In this document: in pieces, positions 26,416-35,321 of the stretch | Layout of the letters: each line of letters starts with the position of its first letter | Position numbering within the stretch: position 1 is the first letter of the stretch | Source: Tissierella sp. | Lineage (GTDB): Bacteria > Bacillota > Clostridia > Tissierellales > Tissierellaceae | NCBI GenBank assembly: GCA_012735585.1 | Contig: JAAYGX010000118.1 | Coordinates: 1-60,378 of the forward strand | Reading direction: 5' to 3' | DNA length: 60,378 nucleotides | Program-made: the position numbers and the translations under genes | The notes under the pieces: generated by a model | Database searches by the model: none | Told to the model about the DNA's origin: nothing | What the model saw: only the letters and a program-made list of their open reading frames with translations

Positions 26416-28386
26416 TTAATAAGGTATATTGATTAATTGTCCTGGATATATAAGGTGTGGGTTAGTTAATTTGTTGAATTCAGCCAATACTTGCCAGGTT
26501 GTATCATGCATTATACCTATTCTCCATAGAACATCTCCCTTTTTTACTTCATATTGCTTAACTTCTGGAGCTGCTGGTTGAGGTTCTACTGGTATTTCTT
26601 CTCTTAATAGTTCTTCAGGGATCAACCCTTCTTCTGTTAGTTCATATATATTTATGGCTTTGGCATTATAGCTTCTTCCATCCTCTGAAGTTGGAACTAA
26701 TATAGTGCCTTTATTTATTTCTTCTATAACATAATCTCTAAGTGGATGATTGAATTCAGCACCTATAACTTCCCAGTTATCATCAAACTCTGGAGATATC
26801 TCTCCCTTTTCTCTAATATAATCAGCAATATATGCTCTTAAGGATTTAGGGTCTGATTCAAAGTATGGTTCCCCACTGATGATGCCTTGAGCTTTCAGTC
26901 CACCATATCTATAATTATTTATCGCTAATTTAAATGTATCTGTATCTTTGACTTCTTCACCATTAAACTTCAATTCTACAATTCTTTCTCCCACAGGCTT
27001 AGATATGTCTACCTTATAGTCTAGGCCTTGGAACATATCATAATTGTATCCTCTAATATCTGGACTAAAGCTAATATTTACATCTCCTTCTTTAAAGGTA
27101 TTGTAATAGCTAGCTGACCATTCCATATAATTTTTTAATTCCAAACCATTTACTTCTACACCTATTAATGTATTTGGATATTTATAAATATCGAATATAT
27201 TTGAATAGGTGATATCCCCTGCTTTAATATTAGAATTTTGTTGGAATAAAGCTGCTCCTGCAATATCGGCATCAGTGGCCTCTAATTGCACATTATTTAT
27301 TAAATCAATAACCGCTGTATCTCTAATTTGAGCCTCTGGTATACCAACTATTTCTGATTCAGGTATAAAATCTTCCGTAGCTACACCAATTACTTCATTT
27401 ATAAACTCTATAGTCTTATTATGATATTCCTTAGCATATTCTTTTAGCTCTTCAGAAGCTTCATACTCCAAAACATCTATAATACTAACTTGATTATCTA
27501 CTAATACCCATGCATCATTTTCCTTTGTAAATTTCAAATCAAATCTTACAATACTACCACCAGTATCTTTAACTGCACCTACTACAGTATCTTTGTATTT
27601 TTCACTTATTTGAACATGATCATGTCCAATTAACAAAGCTGCAATTTCAGGTACCCTATCTATTACTGCACTAGCACCATCATCACCATAATCCTCATTA
27701 AATCCAGCATGAACACTTGCAACAATCAAGTCAGCATCTTCATTTGCCTTTAATTCTTTAACAACTTTTTCAGCAGAGCCTGCTAATCCTTCAAAGTCTA
27801 AGTTTGTAACCTTAGGTCCATCCCATTTTGGTATATTTGGATTCGTTAATCCAACAATTCCAACCTTAACTCCCGCAACTTCTACTACAGTGTAAGGCTC
27901 TACTAAATAGGAACCATCTTCTTTATAAGTAGCATTTCCAGCTAATATAGGAAATTCTGCTTCTTCAATTATCTTGTCTACTAATTCTAAACCAAAGTTG
28001 AACTCGTGGTTTCCCAATGTCATTGAATCATATTTCATAAAATTCATTACGTCAATTACAGGATTTTTAAGTTCTAATCTCGCATTATACAAATCATCGG
28101 ACAATATAGTACCTTGAACAGTATCCCCATTGTCAATAAGTATCGTATTAGGGTTTTCTTTTCTGACTGACTCTACCACTGAATAAACCTTAGCAAGTCC
28201 AGAATTATCCGTCTCTTTGTTGTCTTCATAGGACCAATTATAGATATTGCCATGAATATCCGTAGTCCCTAAGATAGTCAAATGCACTTCTTCAGCATCA
28301 GCAAAAGCCATAGATGGGAACATAATACCTAAAACCATAAACAATGCTAACGCTACACTAATAAATCTTTTGTTTTGTTTAAACAT
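26416..28386 (-). CDS. Secreted bifunctional 5'-nucleotidase / cyclic phosphodiesterase with LysM
   Basis: 656-residue exported enzyme of the 5'-nucleotidase/UshA family. Signal peptide ends ...FPSMAFADA. Metallophosphatase motifs: GTTDIHGN, DNGDTVQG, GNHEF, GHDH. A 5'-nucleotidase C-terminal domain follows (about 340-590), and the last ~45 residues are a LysM (YEVKKGDVLWRIGIMHDTTW) that should hold it to peptidoglycan. It would salvage nucleotides outside the cell. Start is ATG at 28386 behind AGGGGGAG; the frame stays open 16 codons upstream. Confidence 0.93.
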   Translation of the reverse strand: MFKQNKRFISVALALFMVLGIMFPSMAFADAEEVHLTILGTTDIHGNIYNWSYEDNKETDNSGLAKVYSVVESVRKENPNTILIDNGDTVQGTILSDDLYNARLELKNPVIDVMNFMKYDSMTLGNHEFNFGLELVDKIIEEAEFPILAGNATYKEDGSYLVEPYTVVEVAGVKVGIVGLTNPNIPKWDGPKVTNLDFEGLAGSAEKVVKELKANEDADLIVASVHAGFNEDYGDDGASAVIDRVPEIAALLIGHDHVQISEKYKDTVVGAVKDTGGSIVRFDLKFTKENDAWVLVDNQVSIIDVLEYEASEELKEYAKEYHNKTIEFINEVIGVATEDFIPESEIVGIPEAQIRDTAVIDLINNVQLEATDADIAGAALFQQNSNIKAGDITYSNIFDIYKYPNTLIGVEVNGLELKNYMEWSASYYNTFKEGDVNISFSPDIRGYNYDMFQGLDYKVDISKPVGERIVELKFNGEEVKDTDTFKLAINNYRYGGLKAQGIISGEPYFESDPKSLRAYIADYIREKGEISPEFDDNWEVIGAEFNHPLRDYVIEEINKGTILVPTSEDGRSYNAKAINIYELTEEGLIPEELLREEIPVEPQPAAPEVKQYEVKKGDVLWRIGIMHDTTWQVLAEFNKLTNPHLIYPGQLINIPY

Positions 28387-28524
28387 ACTTCTCCCCCTTA
28401 AGAATTTTTTTGTAATCTTATTATATATACCCAAAATAACGTTTTCCCAACATGTAGTTTAATACTAGTCTTACAGTGTTTAAAAGTTTTTTTAATTTAT
28501 AAGAAAGAATTTACCCATCAGTCT

Positions 28525-28554
28525 AAAAAACTCTGCAAATTTGCAGAGTTTTTT
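28525..28554. terminator. Symmetric intrinsic terminator
   Basis: Perfect 30-bp palindrome, CTCTGCAAA/TTTGCAGAG flanked by six A and six T. It ends the AGCS symporter gene. Confidence 0.92.
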
Positions 28555-28555
28555 C

Positions 28556-29977
28556 TTACACAGTTTTGACTTTGTCCTCCCAGAAATCTACATCATCTTT
28601 TAAGTTAATATCCTTAGCTCTAAATACTGGATTTTTTCCTTCCCTTTTTTGCTTAGTATAATCATTCAAGCAATCAATAGCCACATCCTTTAATATAAAG
28701 ATTACAGGAATATTGATTAATGCCATTGCTGCCATAAGAACATCTGCAGTATCCCATGCAACTCCAAACTCTAATCCAGTTCCAACAAATATTACAATAA
28801 CTGCTACAGCTCTAAATATTGTTAAAGTACTTTTACTTAAGTTTCCACCGCCGATGAATCTCAAGTTTGCCTCTGAGTAAAAATAATTACCTAATAAGGT
28901 TGTAAATCCAAATAAGAATAATCCGAAAGTGAAAAGATGTTGACCAAAGCTACCAAATACATTGGTTAGGGCTGCTACATTATAAGGTGCGCCAGCTAAT
29001 TCTGGGCTAGGAGCAATACCAGATGCTAAAAGCATAAAAGCAGTTGCTGTACAAATTACCCATGTATCAAGGTAAACTGCCATCATTTGAACTAATCCTT
29101 GTTTTGTAGGATGAGATGTATCAGCTGAAGCTGCTGCATTTGGTGCAGAACCAATACCTGCCTCATTTGAGTAAAGTCCTCTCTTTAATCCCATCATTAT
29201 AGCAGAACCAGCAAATCCACCAAATATAGCTGGAAAATCAAAAGCCCCTCTAAATATGTCAACAAACATTGCTGGAACAAGGTTTAAATTCATAACTATT
29301 ACGATAAGTGCTGCTACTACATAAATAATTGACATTATTGGAACTAATAGGGAAGTAATTTGACTTAGTCTCTTACCACCACCAAAAATAGTATAGCCGG
29401 CTAATACTGCTAACACTCCACAAACAATTATTGGCGTTGTATCTGGGTTGTAAAAATCATAAGTAGCAAATGCAGAATTTATATTATACCCTGCAAGTGC
29501 ATTAAATCCAAATGCATATGTTAAGATCAAAATTATTGCAAAAGCTATTCCTAATTTCCTATTTTTCAATGCTGTTTCAATATAATATGCTGGACCACCG
29601 TAGGATGCACCGTCTTTGTCACGTCTCTTATATATTTGTGCGAGAGTACTCTCTATAAAAGCTGATGCTGCACCTACAAAAGCAACAATCCACATCCAAA
29701 ATACAGAGCCTGCTCCTCCTATACATATAGCTGTAGATACCCCTACTATATTTCCCGTACCAACCCTAGAAGCAGTAGATATCATAAGAGCTTGGAATGA
29801 TGACATAGACTTATCATCTGCTGCAGGTTCGGATATTATCCTTATTGACTCCCCTAATTGCTTAATCTGAACAAATTTAGTCTTAAAGGTAAAATAAATT
29901 CCTCCACCAACTAATAGTAGTGGCAATACCCAAGTATAAAGAAATCCACTTAAACTACCAATAAATTGACCGTACAT
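28556..29977 (-). CDS. AGCS sodium:amino acid symporter, probably glutamine (GlnT-like)
   Basis: 473-residue membrane transporter of the alanine/glycine:cation symporter family. Typical blocks: SRVGTGNIVGVSTAICIGGAG, SAFIESTLAQIYK, RGLYSNEAGIGSAPNAAA and the C-terminal ALINIPVIFILK. Family members carry alanine, glycine or glutamine with Na+. A glutaminase two genes upstream suggests glutamine, as in the Bacillus glsA-glnT pair. Start is ATG at 29977 with AGGAGG six bases away; GTG at 29983 touches that site. Confidence 0.92.
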   Translation of the reverse strand: MYGQFIGSLSGFLYTWVLPLLLVGGGIYFTFKTKFVQIKQLGESIRIISEPAADDKSMSSFQALMISTASRVGTGNIVGVSTAICIGGAGSVFWMWIVAFVGAASAFIESTLAQIYKRRDKDGASYGGPAYYIETALKNRKLGIAFAIILILTYAFGFNALAGYNINSAFATYDFYNPDTTPIIVCGVLAVLAGYTIFGGGKRLSQITSLLVPIMSIIYVVAALIVIVMNLNLVPAMFVDIFRGAFDFPAIFGGFAGSAIMMGLKRGLYSNEAGIGSAPNAAASADTSHPTKQGLVQMMAVYLDTWVICTATAFMLLASGIAPSPELAGAPYNVAALTNVFGSFGQHLFTFGLFLFGFTTLLGNYFYSEANLRFIGGGNLSKSTLTIFRAVAVIVIFVGTGLEFGVAWDTADVLMAAMALINIPVIFILKDVAIDCLNDYTKQKREGKNPVFRAKDINLKDDVDFWEDKVKTV

Positions 29978-30080
29978 AAACACCCTCCTAAGTAAATTTT
30001 TTAAATCAATTAAGCAAAAAAATCATTATCTACCTATCATCAACCACCTACCCTCATAAAAATTTAAGTTGAAAAGGATT

Positions 30081-32147
30081 TTATAAATCCCTCAATTTAC
30101 TTAAAAATTCTGCTTTTATACTATTATCTATATAGCCATTCCCCTCCAAATATGAGACCCCTTTAGGAAGAACTATATTTCCTTCTCTTCCCTTATTTAC
30201 TTCTATCATTTCTTTTTCAGACAAGTTGCTTATTAAGGCCCTTATTTCATTTTCGGATATCTCATAAAACAACTTTGAAAAAGCATAATGTAAGGTCCTC
30301 CTACCAGTAGAACCTCCACTAATGTTCAAATAGTAGATAAGTTTTAATAGAAGAATACTTCCATCATACTTATTATTTACATAATTCTCCTTTACCTTAA
30401 GGTGTAAAGGTAGATTATCAAAGGATAAAACACTATCTGATATTGTTGTCATATACTCAATTACATTTTTCAATTCCCTTAGATTACCATTCCAACTATA
30501 ATTCAAGCAAAATGTTCGAAAATCTTCTGTTATAAATCTGTGCCCGTCGTTTTTTAAATAATCTAATATAAAATGTTTAATATCTTTACTCCTATCTCTA
30601 AGAGGGGGAATTGTAATCTGAAAGACATTTAATCTATAGTACAAATCTTCTCTGAACTTCCCTTGCTCTACTAACTGCTGCAAGTCCATATTAGTAGCTG
30701 AAATTACTCTTACATCAACAGATATGATTTCATCTCCACCTAACCTCATCAACTCACCTTCTTCAAGGACCCTGAGTAACCTTGCTTGTAGCTGTAAAGG
30801 TAGATCCCCTATCTCATCTAAAAATATTGTTCCTTTGTGTGCCCTCTCAAATAAACCAATTTTTCCACCTTTATTGGCCCCTGTAAAAGCTCCTTCTTCA
30901 TAACCAAAAAGAATAGATTCTAACAAAGTGTCAGGTATAGTAGCGCAGTTTATAGCAATGAAAGGATTCATATGTCTGCGGGACTCATTATGTATGGAGC
31001 CAGCAAATACTTCCTTGCCCACCCCAGTTTCCCCTAAAAGTAAAATCTTAGAATCTGTAGGGGCAATTTTTTTACATATTTTTTTCACTTCCAAGAAATT
31101 ATAATCTTGGCCTATCATTTTATCGAAGGTATACTTTGAGTAGTAACCCTTTCCAATAATCTTTTTGTGAATTTTTTGTTGTAATTCAATTACCTCAAAA
31201 TAAGGGTTTACAATAAAAACTTTCCCTTGATAGTCATCATCATATTTAACATTTTTTATTGTTATTATTAAATCCTTGCCTTGATAGTTAATAAGCTCAT
31301 TTTCTACCTCTTCCCTGCTAAAAATACTCTTTAAATCGTCATTATTGATACCTAATTTACTTATACTATTATCTATAATCTCATCCCTACTAAGTTTGAG
31401 AATCTCCAACATTTTCTTATTAACTATTTCTACTATATCCACATCATTTATGACGATTACACCTGCGTCAAGGTTATCTAGAATTGTATTCATTTGACTA
31501 CTTAAGATACTCCTATTCTTCCATGTATACTGAACTCCATACCAGGAAGTTGGAACCTTGTGTATATATTTCTTTATGATTTCATCAGATATCTTTGGAT
31601 CAAGAGGTAAAAAAGATATGATGTCCAATATATTAGAAATGTCATATACCCTATGCCCTATTATTAATATTTCTGCATCTATATCAGGAAGAAAATCAAT
31701 TTTCTTTGGCTCTACATTGATTATGTATTTTATTTCTTCAAGATTTTCCACAAATTGATCCTTATAGTAATAAGGTATTATCTCAATATCTGTTACACCC
31801 AATTGATAAAGCAAGGCTACAGTGTCATTTGCCATATATTCATTTATATTGGCTAATAAAACCCTTTCCCCTGAAGGAATCTCCTTTATTTTATAAAGGG
31901 TTTCCCTTCTAATAGTTCTTTTCATCATCAAGGTAGGTGCGTTAACCTTGATGATAGAAATAAGCTCGTTAAGTATAGCTGGATCAGTATATAGAATTAA
32001 ATCAGAATTAACTACTGGCAATATTGGATCCATTTCAAGATTTCGGTAATCTATCTCATAATTGTTTTCAAATATTTTATCTAGCTCATTCTTATAAAAA
32101 GCTGAAGCATCCTCATTAATCGCAAGAATAGTTATTTTTTTTTTCAT
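30081..32147 (-). CDS. Sigma-54-dependent transcriptional activator with PAS domain
   Basis: 688-residue AAA+ enhancer-binding protein. An N-terminal sensor region (about 1-215) of unclear fold is followed by PAS (about 225-335), then AAA+ (about 345-575): Walker A GETGVGKE, sigma-54 contact loop EGAFTGANKGG, Walker B GTIFLDEIGDL. There is no Fis-type helix-turn-helix; the last ~95 residues look like a winged helix (SGGSTGRRTLHYAFSKL). AAGGTGA precedes ATG 32147. It sits between glutaminase and the AGCS symporter, so it probably controls them with sigma-54. Confidence 0.9.
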   Translation of the reverse strand: MKKKITILAINEDASAFYKNELDKIFENNYEIDYRNLEMDPILPVVNSDLILYTDPAILNELISIIKVNAPTLMMKRTIRRETLYKIKEIPSGERVLLANINEYMANDTVALLYQLGVTDIEIIPYYYKDQFVENLEEIKYIINVEPKKIDFLPDIDAEILIIGHRVYDISNILDIISFLPLDPKISDEIIKKYIHKVPTSWYGVQYTWKNRSILSSQMNTILDNLDAGVIVINDVDIVEIVNKKMLEILKLSRDEIIDNSISKLGINNDDLKSIFSREEVENELINYQGKDLIITIKNVKYDDDYQGKVFIVNPYFEVIELQQKIHKKIIGKGYYSKYTFDKMIGQDYNFLEVKKICKKIAPTDSKILLLGETGVGKEVFAGSIHNESRRHMNPFIAINCATIPDTLLESILFGYEEGAFTGANKGGKIGLFERAHKGTIFLDEIGDLPLQLQARLLRVLEEGELMRLGGDEIISVDVRVISATNMDLQQLVEQGKFREDLYYRLNVFQITIPPLRDRSKDIKHFILDYLKNDGHRFITEDFRTFCLNYSWNGNLRELKNVIEYMTTISDSVLSFDNLPLHLKVKENYVNNKYDGSILLLKLIYYLNISGGSTGRRTLHYAFSKLFYEISENEIRALISNLSEKEMIEVNKGREGNIVLPKGVSYLEGNGYIDNSIKAEFLSKLRDL

Positions 32148-32200
32148 TGTAATCACCTTAATCTCTTATTCACCTTAAAACGATTTCCCCAAGACCATAA

Positions 32201-33109
32201 TTATCTAAATAGATGTAAATCAAATTTTTCTGCAATATCTTTTAAAATATATTTCCCTACGATACTATTTCCTATATAGTTTAAAGGCGGACTGTAAACC
32301 CCAATACCAAAGTTATTAGACGCAACCGAAAGAATGCCACCGCTAACACCACTTTTTGATGGTAGCCCTACATCCATAAAATATTCACCTGATTCATTAT
32401 ACATACCAGACACTGTCATAACACCTTTCGCTAATCTAACAATACCTTTCTCTAGAATTCTTTCTCCAGTATATGGATTCACCCCATTATTAGCGAGAAT
32501 AGCACCTATATTAGCCAAGTCTCCGACACTGACTTCTATAGAACATTGTTTTAAATATACATCCAAGGCTTCCTCTGGATTTCCATCCATCTTTTCAGTA
32601 TCCTTCAACAAATATGCGATAGCCTTATTCCTATTACTAGTTTCCTTTTCCGATTCATATACATCATAGTCGATACCTATATCTGTATTCCCGGAAAACA
32701 TTCTCACCAAGTTTAATATTCTGTCAATCTTTTCTTCGGGGCTTTTGCCTTTTATCATAGAACAAACACTTATAGCACCTGCATTACTCATAGGACTTAG
32801 CTTATTATCCTTAGTAATATTAATAGAATTAAAAAAACCATCTATTGACTCTTTACTTAATTTTCTAAAAGTATATTCTTCACCATTATCTTCAATTGCA
32901 AGAATTAAAGAAATTATTTTTGATATACTCTGTAGTGTAAATTTTTTAGAATAGTCACCAGCTAAATGGGATCCCCCCCTGGTATCAGTAACTGCTACAG
33001 CTACAGCCTGAATATCAGCATCTGCTAAAGCTGGTATATAAGTTGCGACCTGCCCCAATTTATAATACTCCCTATTCTTTTCAATACTATCTTCAAGAAT
33101 TTGTTGCAA
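32201..33109 (-). CDS. glsA: Glutaminase A
   Basis: 302-residue glutaminase of the serine-dependent beta-lactamase-like family, converting glutamine to glutamate and ammonia. Catalytic Ser-x-x-Lys is in FTLQSISKIISL; SNAGAISVCSMI and PSKSGVSGGILSVASN are the other active-site loops. The start is TTG, with AAGGAGG eight bases upstream; no nearby ATG is in frame. It is the first gene of a unit with the sigma-54 activator and the AGCS transporter. Confidence 0.95.
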   Translation of the reverse strand: MQQILEDSIEKNREYYKLGQVATYIPALADADIQAVAVAVTDTRGGSHLAGDYSKKFTLQSISKIISLILAIEDNGEEYTFRKLSKESIDGFFNSINITKDNKLSPMSNAGAISVCSMIKGKSPEEKIDRILNLVRMFSGNTDIGIDYDVYESEKETSNRNKAIAYLLKDTEKMDGNPEEALDVYLKQCSIEVSVGDLANIGAILANNGVNPYTGERILEKGIVRLAKGVMTVSGMYNESGEYFMDVGLPSKSGVSGGILSVASNNFGIGVYSPPLNYIGNSIVGKYILKDIAEKFDLHLFR

Positions 33110-33154
33110 ATTAATTCCTCCTTAAATTGTGAAATTATTAATAATTATAATTAA

Positions 33155-33171
33155 AGCAATTTTCATGCCAG
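33155..33171 (-). promoter_or_regulatory. Sigma-54 (-24/-12) promoter of glsA
   Basis: On the minus strand: CTGGCATGAAAATTGCT. GG and GC are 12 bases apart, as needed, and only one base of the TGGCAC-N5-TTGC core differs. Transcription would start about 30 bases before the glsA TTG. The next gene encodes a sigma-54 activator. Confidence 0.78.
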
Positions 33172-33247
33172 GTTTATAAAATTTTAAAATTTAATTTAAA
33201 TTAGGAAATTTACATGTTTTGAAGTGAATGGCTAAATTTTTTCTATA

Positions 33248-33536
33248 TTAATTATAGTTTTTAATTGGGGTAAATCTAAGGTGTACTATTATCATATCCC
33301 ATTGATGCTCACCAGCCAAGCTTAACGATTTGAAACAAATAACAATATCCAAACCTAATTTAAGGATACTTTTAATAAAGGGGATCCGATCTTCATCATT
33401 AAATATATCCATAAGAATCATAATCTATTTTCATAAGAATCATAATCTATTTTCATAAGATGTCCTACCTCAGGTTGTTGTATTTTGTCTCAACCCTTAA
33501 CCCTACTTTTGCTTGCTTTATGGTATAAGTATTCAT
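33248..33536 (-). other. Possible decayed small gene with 22-bp tandem duplication
   Basis: In the 478-base gap between glsA and the M23 gene. A 54-codon ORF (33248-33412, start MDIFNDEDRIPFIKSILKLG) has no ribosome site of its own. Two perfect 22-base copies (33411-33432 and 33433-33454, each beginning ATAAGAATCATAATC on the plus strand) lie before it, then GAGGTAGGA. Each unit starts with an ATG on the minus strand, and the first one runs to a stop after 12 codons. A 23-codon frame (MNTYTIKQAKVGLRVETKYN) precedes it to 33536. It could be a broken gene, or the repeats could be activator sites for the sigma-54 promoter. Confidence 0.35.
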
Positions 33537-33551
33537 AAATACAAACAAAAA

Positions 33552-33572
33552 AGGGCTGCCCACGGCAGCCCT
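33552..33572 (-). terminator. Intrinsic terminator of the M23 peptidase gene
   Basis: 9-bp G+C-rich stem AGGGCTGCC / GGCAGCCCT with 3-base loop and TTTTTTGTTTG on the minus strand. Confidence 0.9.
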
Positions 33573-33587
33573 ACATATATTCATATT

Positions 33588-35072
33588 CTAATTTACGTAA
33601 TTACTTGGGTTTTGGTGTACTCCATTTTTAAGTACCTCAAAATGTAAATGTGGTCCTGTTGATCTACCGGAATTCCCCACATTTGCTATATGTAGGCCCT
33701 TAGTAACTTTTGCACCTTTTTTAACTAATAATTTACTAGCATGTGCGTATCTGGTTACAAAACCATTTCCATGATTAATCTCTACCATATAACCATAGGA
33801 ACCTTGATATCCAGCAAAGGATACAGTCCCTGCGTCTGCTGATTTAATAGCTGAACCATAACTAGCCGCTATATCCAAACCCCTATGCATACTTCCCCAT
33901 CTCATACCATATCTTGAGGATATTCTGCCTCTAGCAGGCATGGAGAAAGTACCTGTTGCAACTGTTTTTGGTACTTCTTTGGTTCCTTGTACAACTAATT
34001 CATCTACAGGATCTTGTAATATTTCCTCATTTACTATCTGCTTATCTACTACTATACCATTATGCTTAATTTGATTCGCTTTAATTTTTGATTCGCCTTT
34101 AATACCTTCAACTTTTACCTTTTTCTGATTCTTATACATAGAGTCATCTAGTTCTACCTTTACTTCATAGTTTATAGACTCTGTATATTCTATTTCTTCT
34201 ACGGTTTCTACAGTAATTACTGATGTTGGTAATAATAATTTAACTTCATCACCTGGTTTTAGTTTAGCTGGATCTTTATCTGCATTAGCTAATACCAGTT
34301 CATCTACTGATGTATCATATATTCTAGCTATAGTCCAGAAACTTTCTCCAACTTCTACTATATGGGTTTTTATCTCTTCTGAACCATTTTTTATGTATTC
34401 AATGACTTCTTCTTCATTAGATAATGCATTCATGGAAACTTGTTTTTTAACAGTTTGTACATCTTCTACTAAATTAACTTCTTTTGGCATACTCTCTTCT
34501 GTATAATCACTTAGATAGGGTTCTTTGATTTTCTCTATTAGAGCATTTGCTTCTTCTTCTGATTTAAAGACCCCAATTTCTTCTCCATCAACTGTAATAG
34601 CTACGCCTGCTACTAAAAATCCTACCTTTGAGTTAATACTCTTCTTAAGATCAGATGGATCTAATATATCGTCGTCTTTAGTATGGGTGGGTTCAAAAAT
34701 AAGCTCATGATCTAATACCACATCTGCATCATATTTCTCGCATAGTTCTGACTTAACTTCATTGAATATTTCAAGTGCTTCTTCCTGTGTTCTCATGGAG
34801 CCTAAATTATTTTCACCTAAGTAAATATCAAAAGCTCTAGTTCTAATTTCGTTAACCTTATATCCTGTATAGCCTAATCCTATGATAACTACTACCATAA
34901 AACCAGCTAACACCCTCTTAAGGGTTGATTTATCTACATCTCTATTGTTTAAATCCTTTATGTCAAAATTTGATAATTTTTCTTTTAGTAAATCCTTTGA
35001 GTCTTTAAACTTTCTTACAAGATTTTTTACTATCTTTGACTCTTTAAGCGATGTCTTCGGTTCATTTATCAA
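33588..35072 (-). CDS. Membrane-anchored LysM-G5-M23 peptidoglycan endopeptidase
   Basis: 494-residue cell-wall hydrolase. Order: cytoplasmic basic N-terminus, one membrane segment (about 52-71), a stalk with PepSY/YARHG-like repeats, LysM (HIVEVGESFWTIARIYDTSVD), G5 domain (YTESINYEVKVELDD to EVPKTVATG), then M23 (about 385-494) with zinc ligands in MHRGLDIA and HLHFEVLKNG. It cuts peptide cross-links in peptidoglycan. The start is TTG behind TAGGAGG. A WalR box at its predicted transcription start suggests WalR control. Confidence 0.93.
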   Translation of the reverse strand: MINEPKTSLKESKIVKNLVRKFKDSKDLLKEKLSNFDIKDLNNRDVDKSTLKRVLAGFMVVVIIGLGYTGYKVNEIRTRAFDIYLGENNLGSMRTQEEALEIFNEVKSELCEKYDADVVLDHELIFEPTHTKDDDILDPSDLKKSINSKVGFLVAGVAITVDGEEIGVFKSEEEANALIEKIKEPYLSDYTEESMPKEVNLVEDVQTVKKQVSMNALSNEEEVIEYIKNGSEEIKTHIVEVGESFWTIARIYDTSVDELVLANADKDPAKLKPGDEVKLLLPTSVITVETVEEIEYTESINYEVKVELDDSMYKNQKKVKVEGIKGESKIKANQIKHNGIVVDKQIVNEEILQDPVDELVVQGTKEVPKTVATGTFSMPARGRISSRYGMRWGSMHRGLDIAASYGSAIKSADAGTVSFAGYQGSYGYMVEINHGNGFVTRYAHASKLLVKKGAKVTKGLHIANVGNSGRSTGPHLHFEVLKNGVHQNPSNYVN

Positions 35073-35117
35073 TTATATACCTCCTACATCCAACTTACTT
35101 TATCGTAAGTGAAGTTT

Positions 35118-35169
35118 TGTAACTATTTTGTAACAAGTTTTATTATATCACAGCAAAAAATATTTTCAA
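35118..35169 (-). promoter_or_regulatory. Promoter with perfect WalR box at the start site
   Basis: Minus-strand promoter TTGAAA (35164-35169), 16-base spacer, TATAAT (35142-35147). Directly downstream, covering about +1 to +17, is TGTAAC-TATTT-TGTAAC (plus strand, 35118-35134), a perfect match to the WalR consensus TGTWAH-N5-TGTWAH. Position after the -10 suggests repression of the M23 gene. Confidence 0.75.
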
Positions 35170-35321
35170 CAAACTAAAGCTTACATTATATTATGTTTCT
35201 TAATGGATATTTTATACATTTTTGTACTCTACTAATTTCAACGTCCTAAGCAATCTTAGTGTTTAACTACTATTTTAAATTTAAATGTTAAATTTTCTTA
35301 ACAATTGTTTAGTTTCCATTT

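Noticed and set aside
33411-33454. CRISPR-like repeat
   Set aside because: Two 22-base copies are directly adjacent with no spacers and no cas genes nearby.
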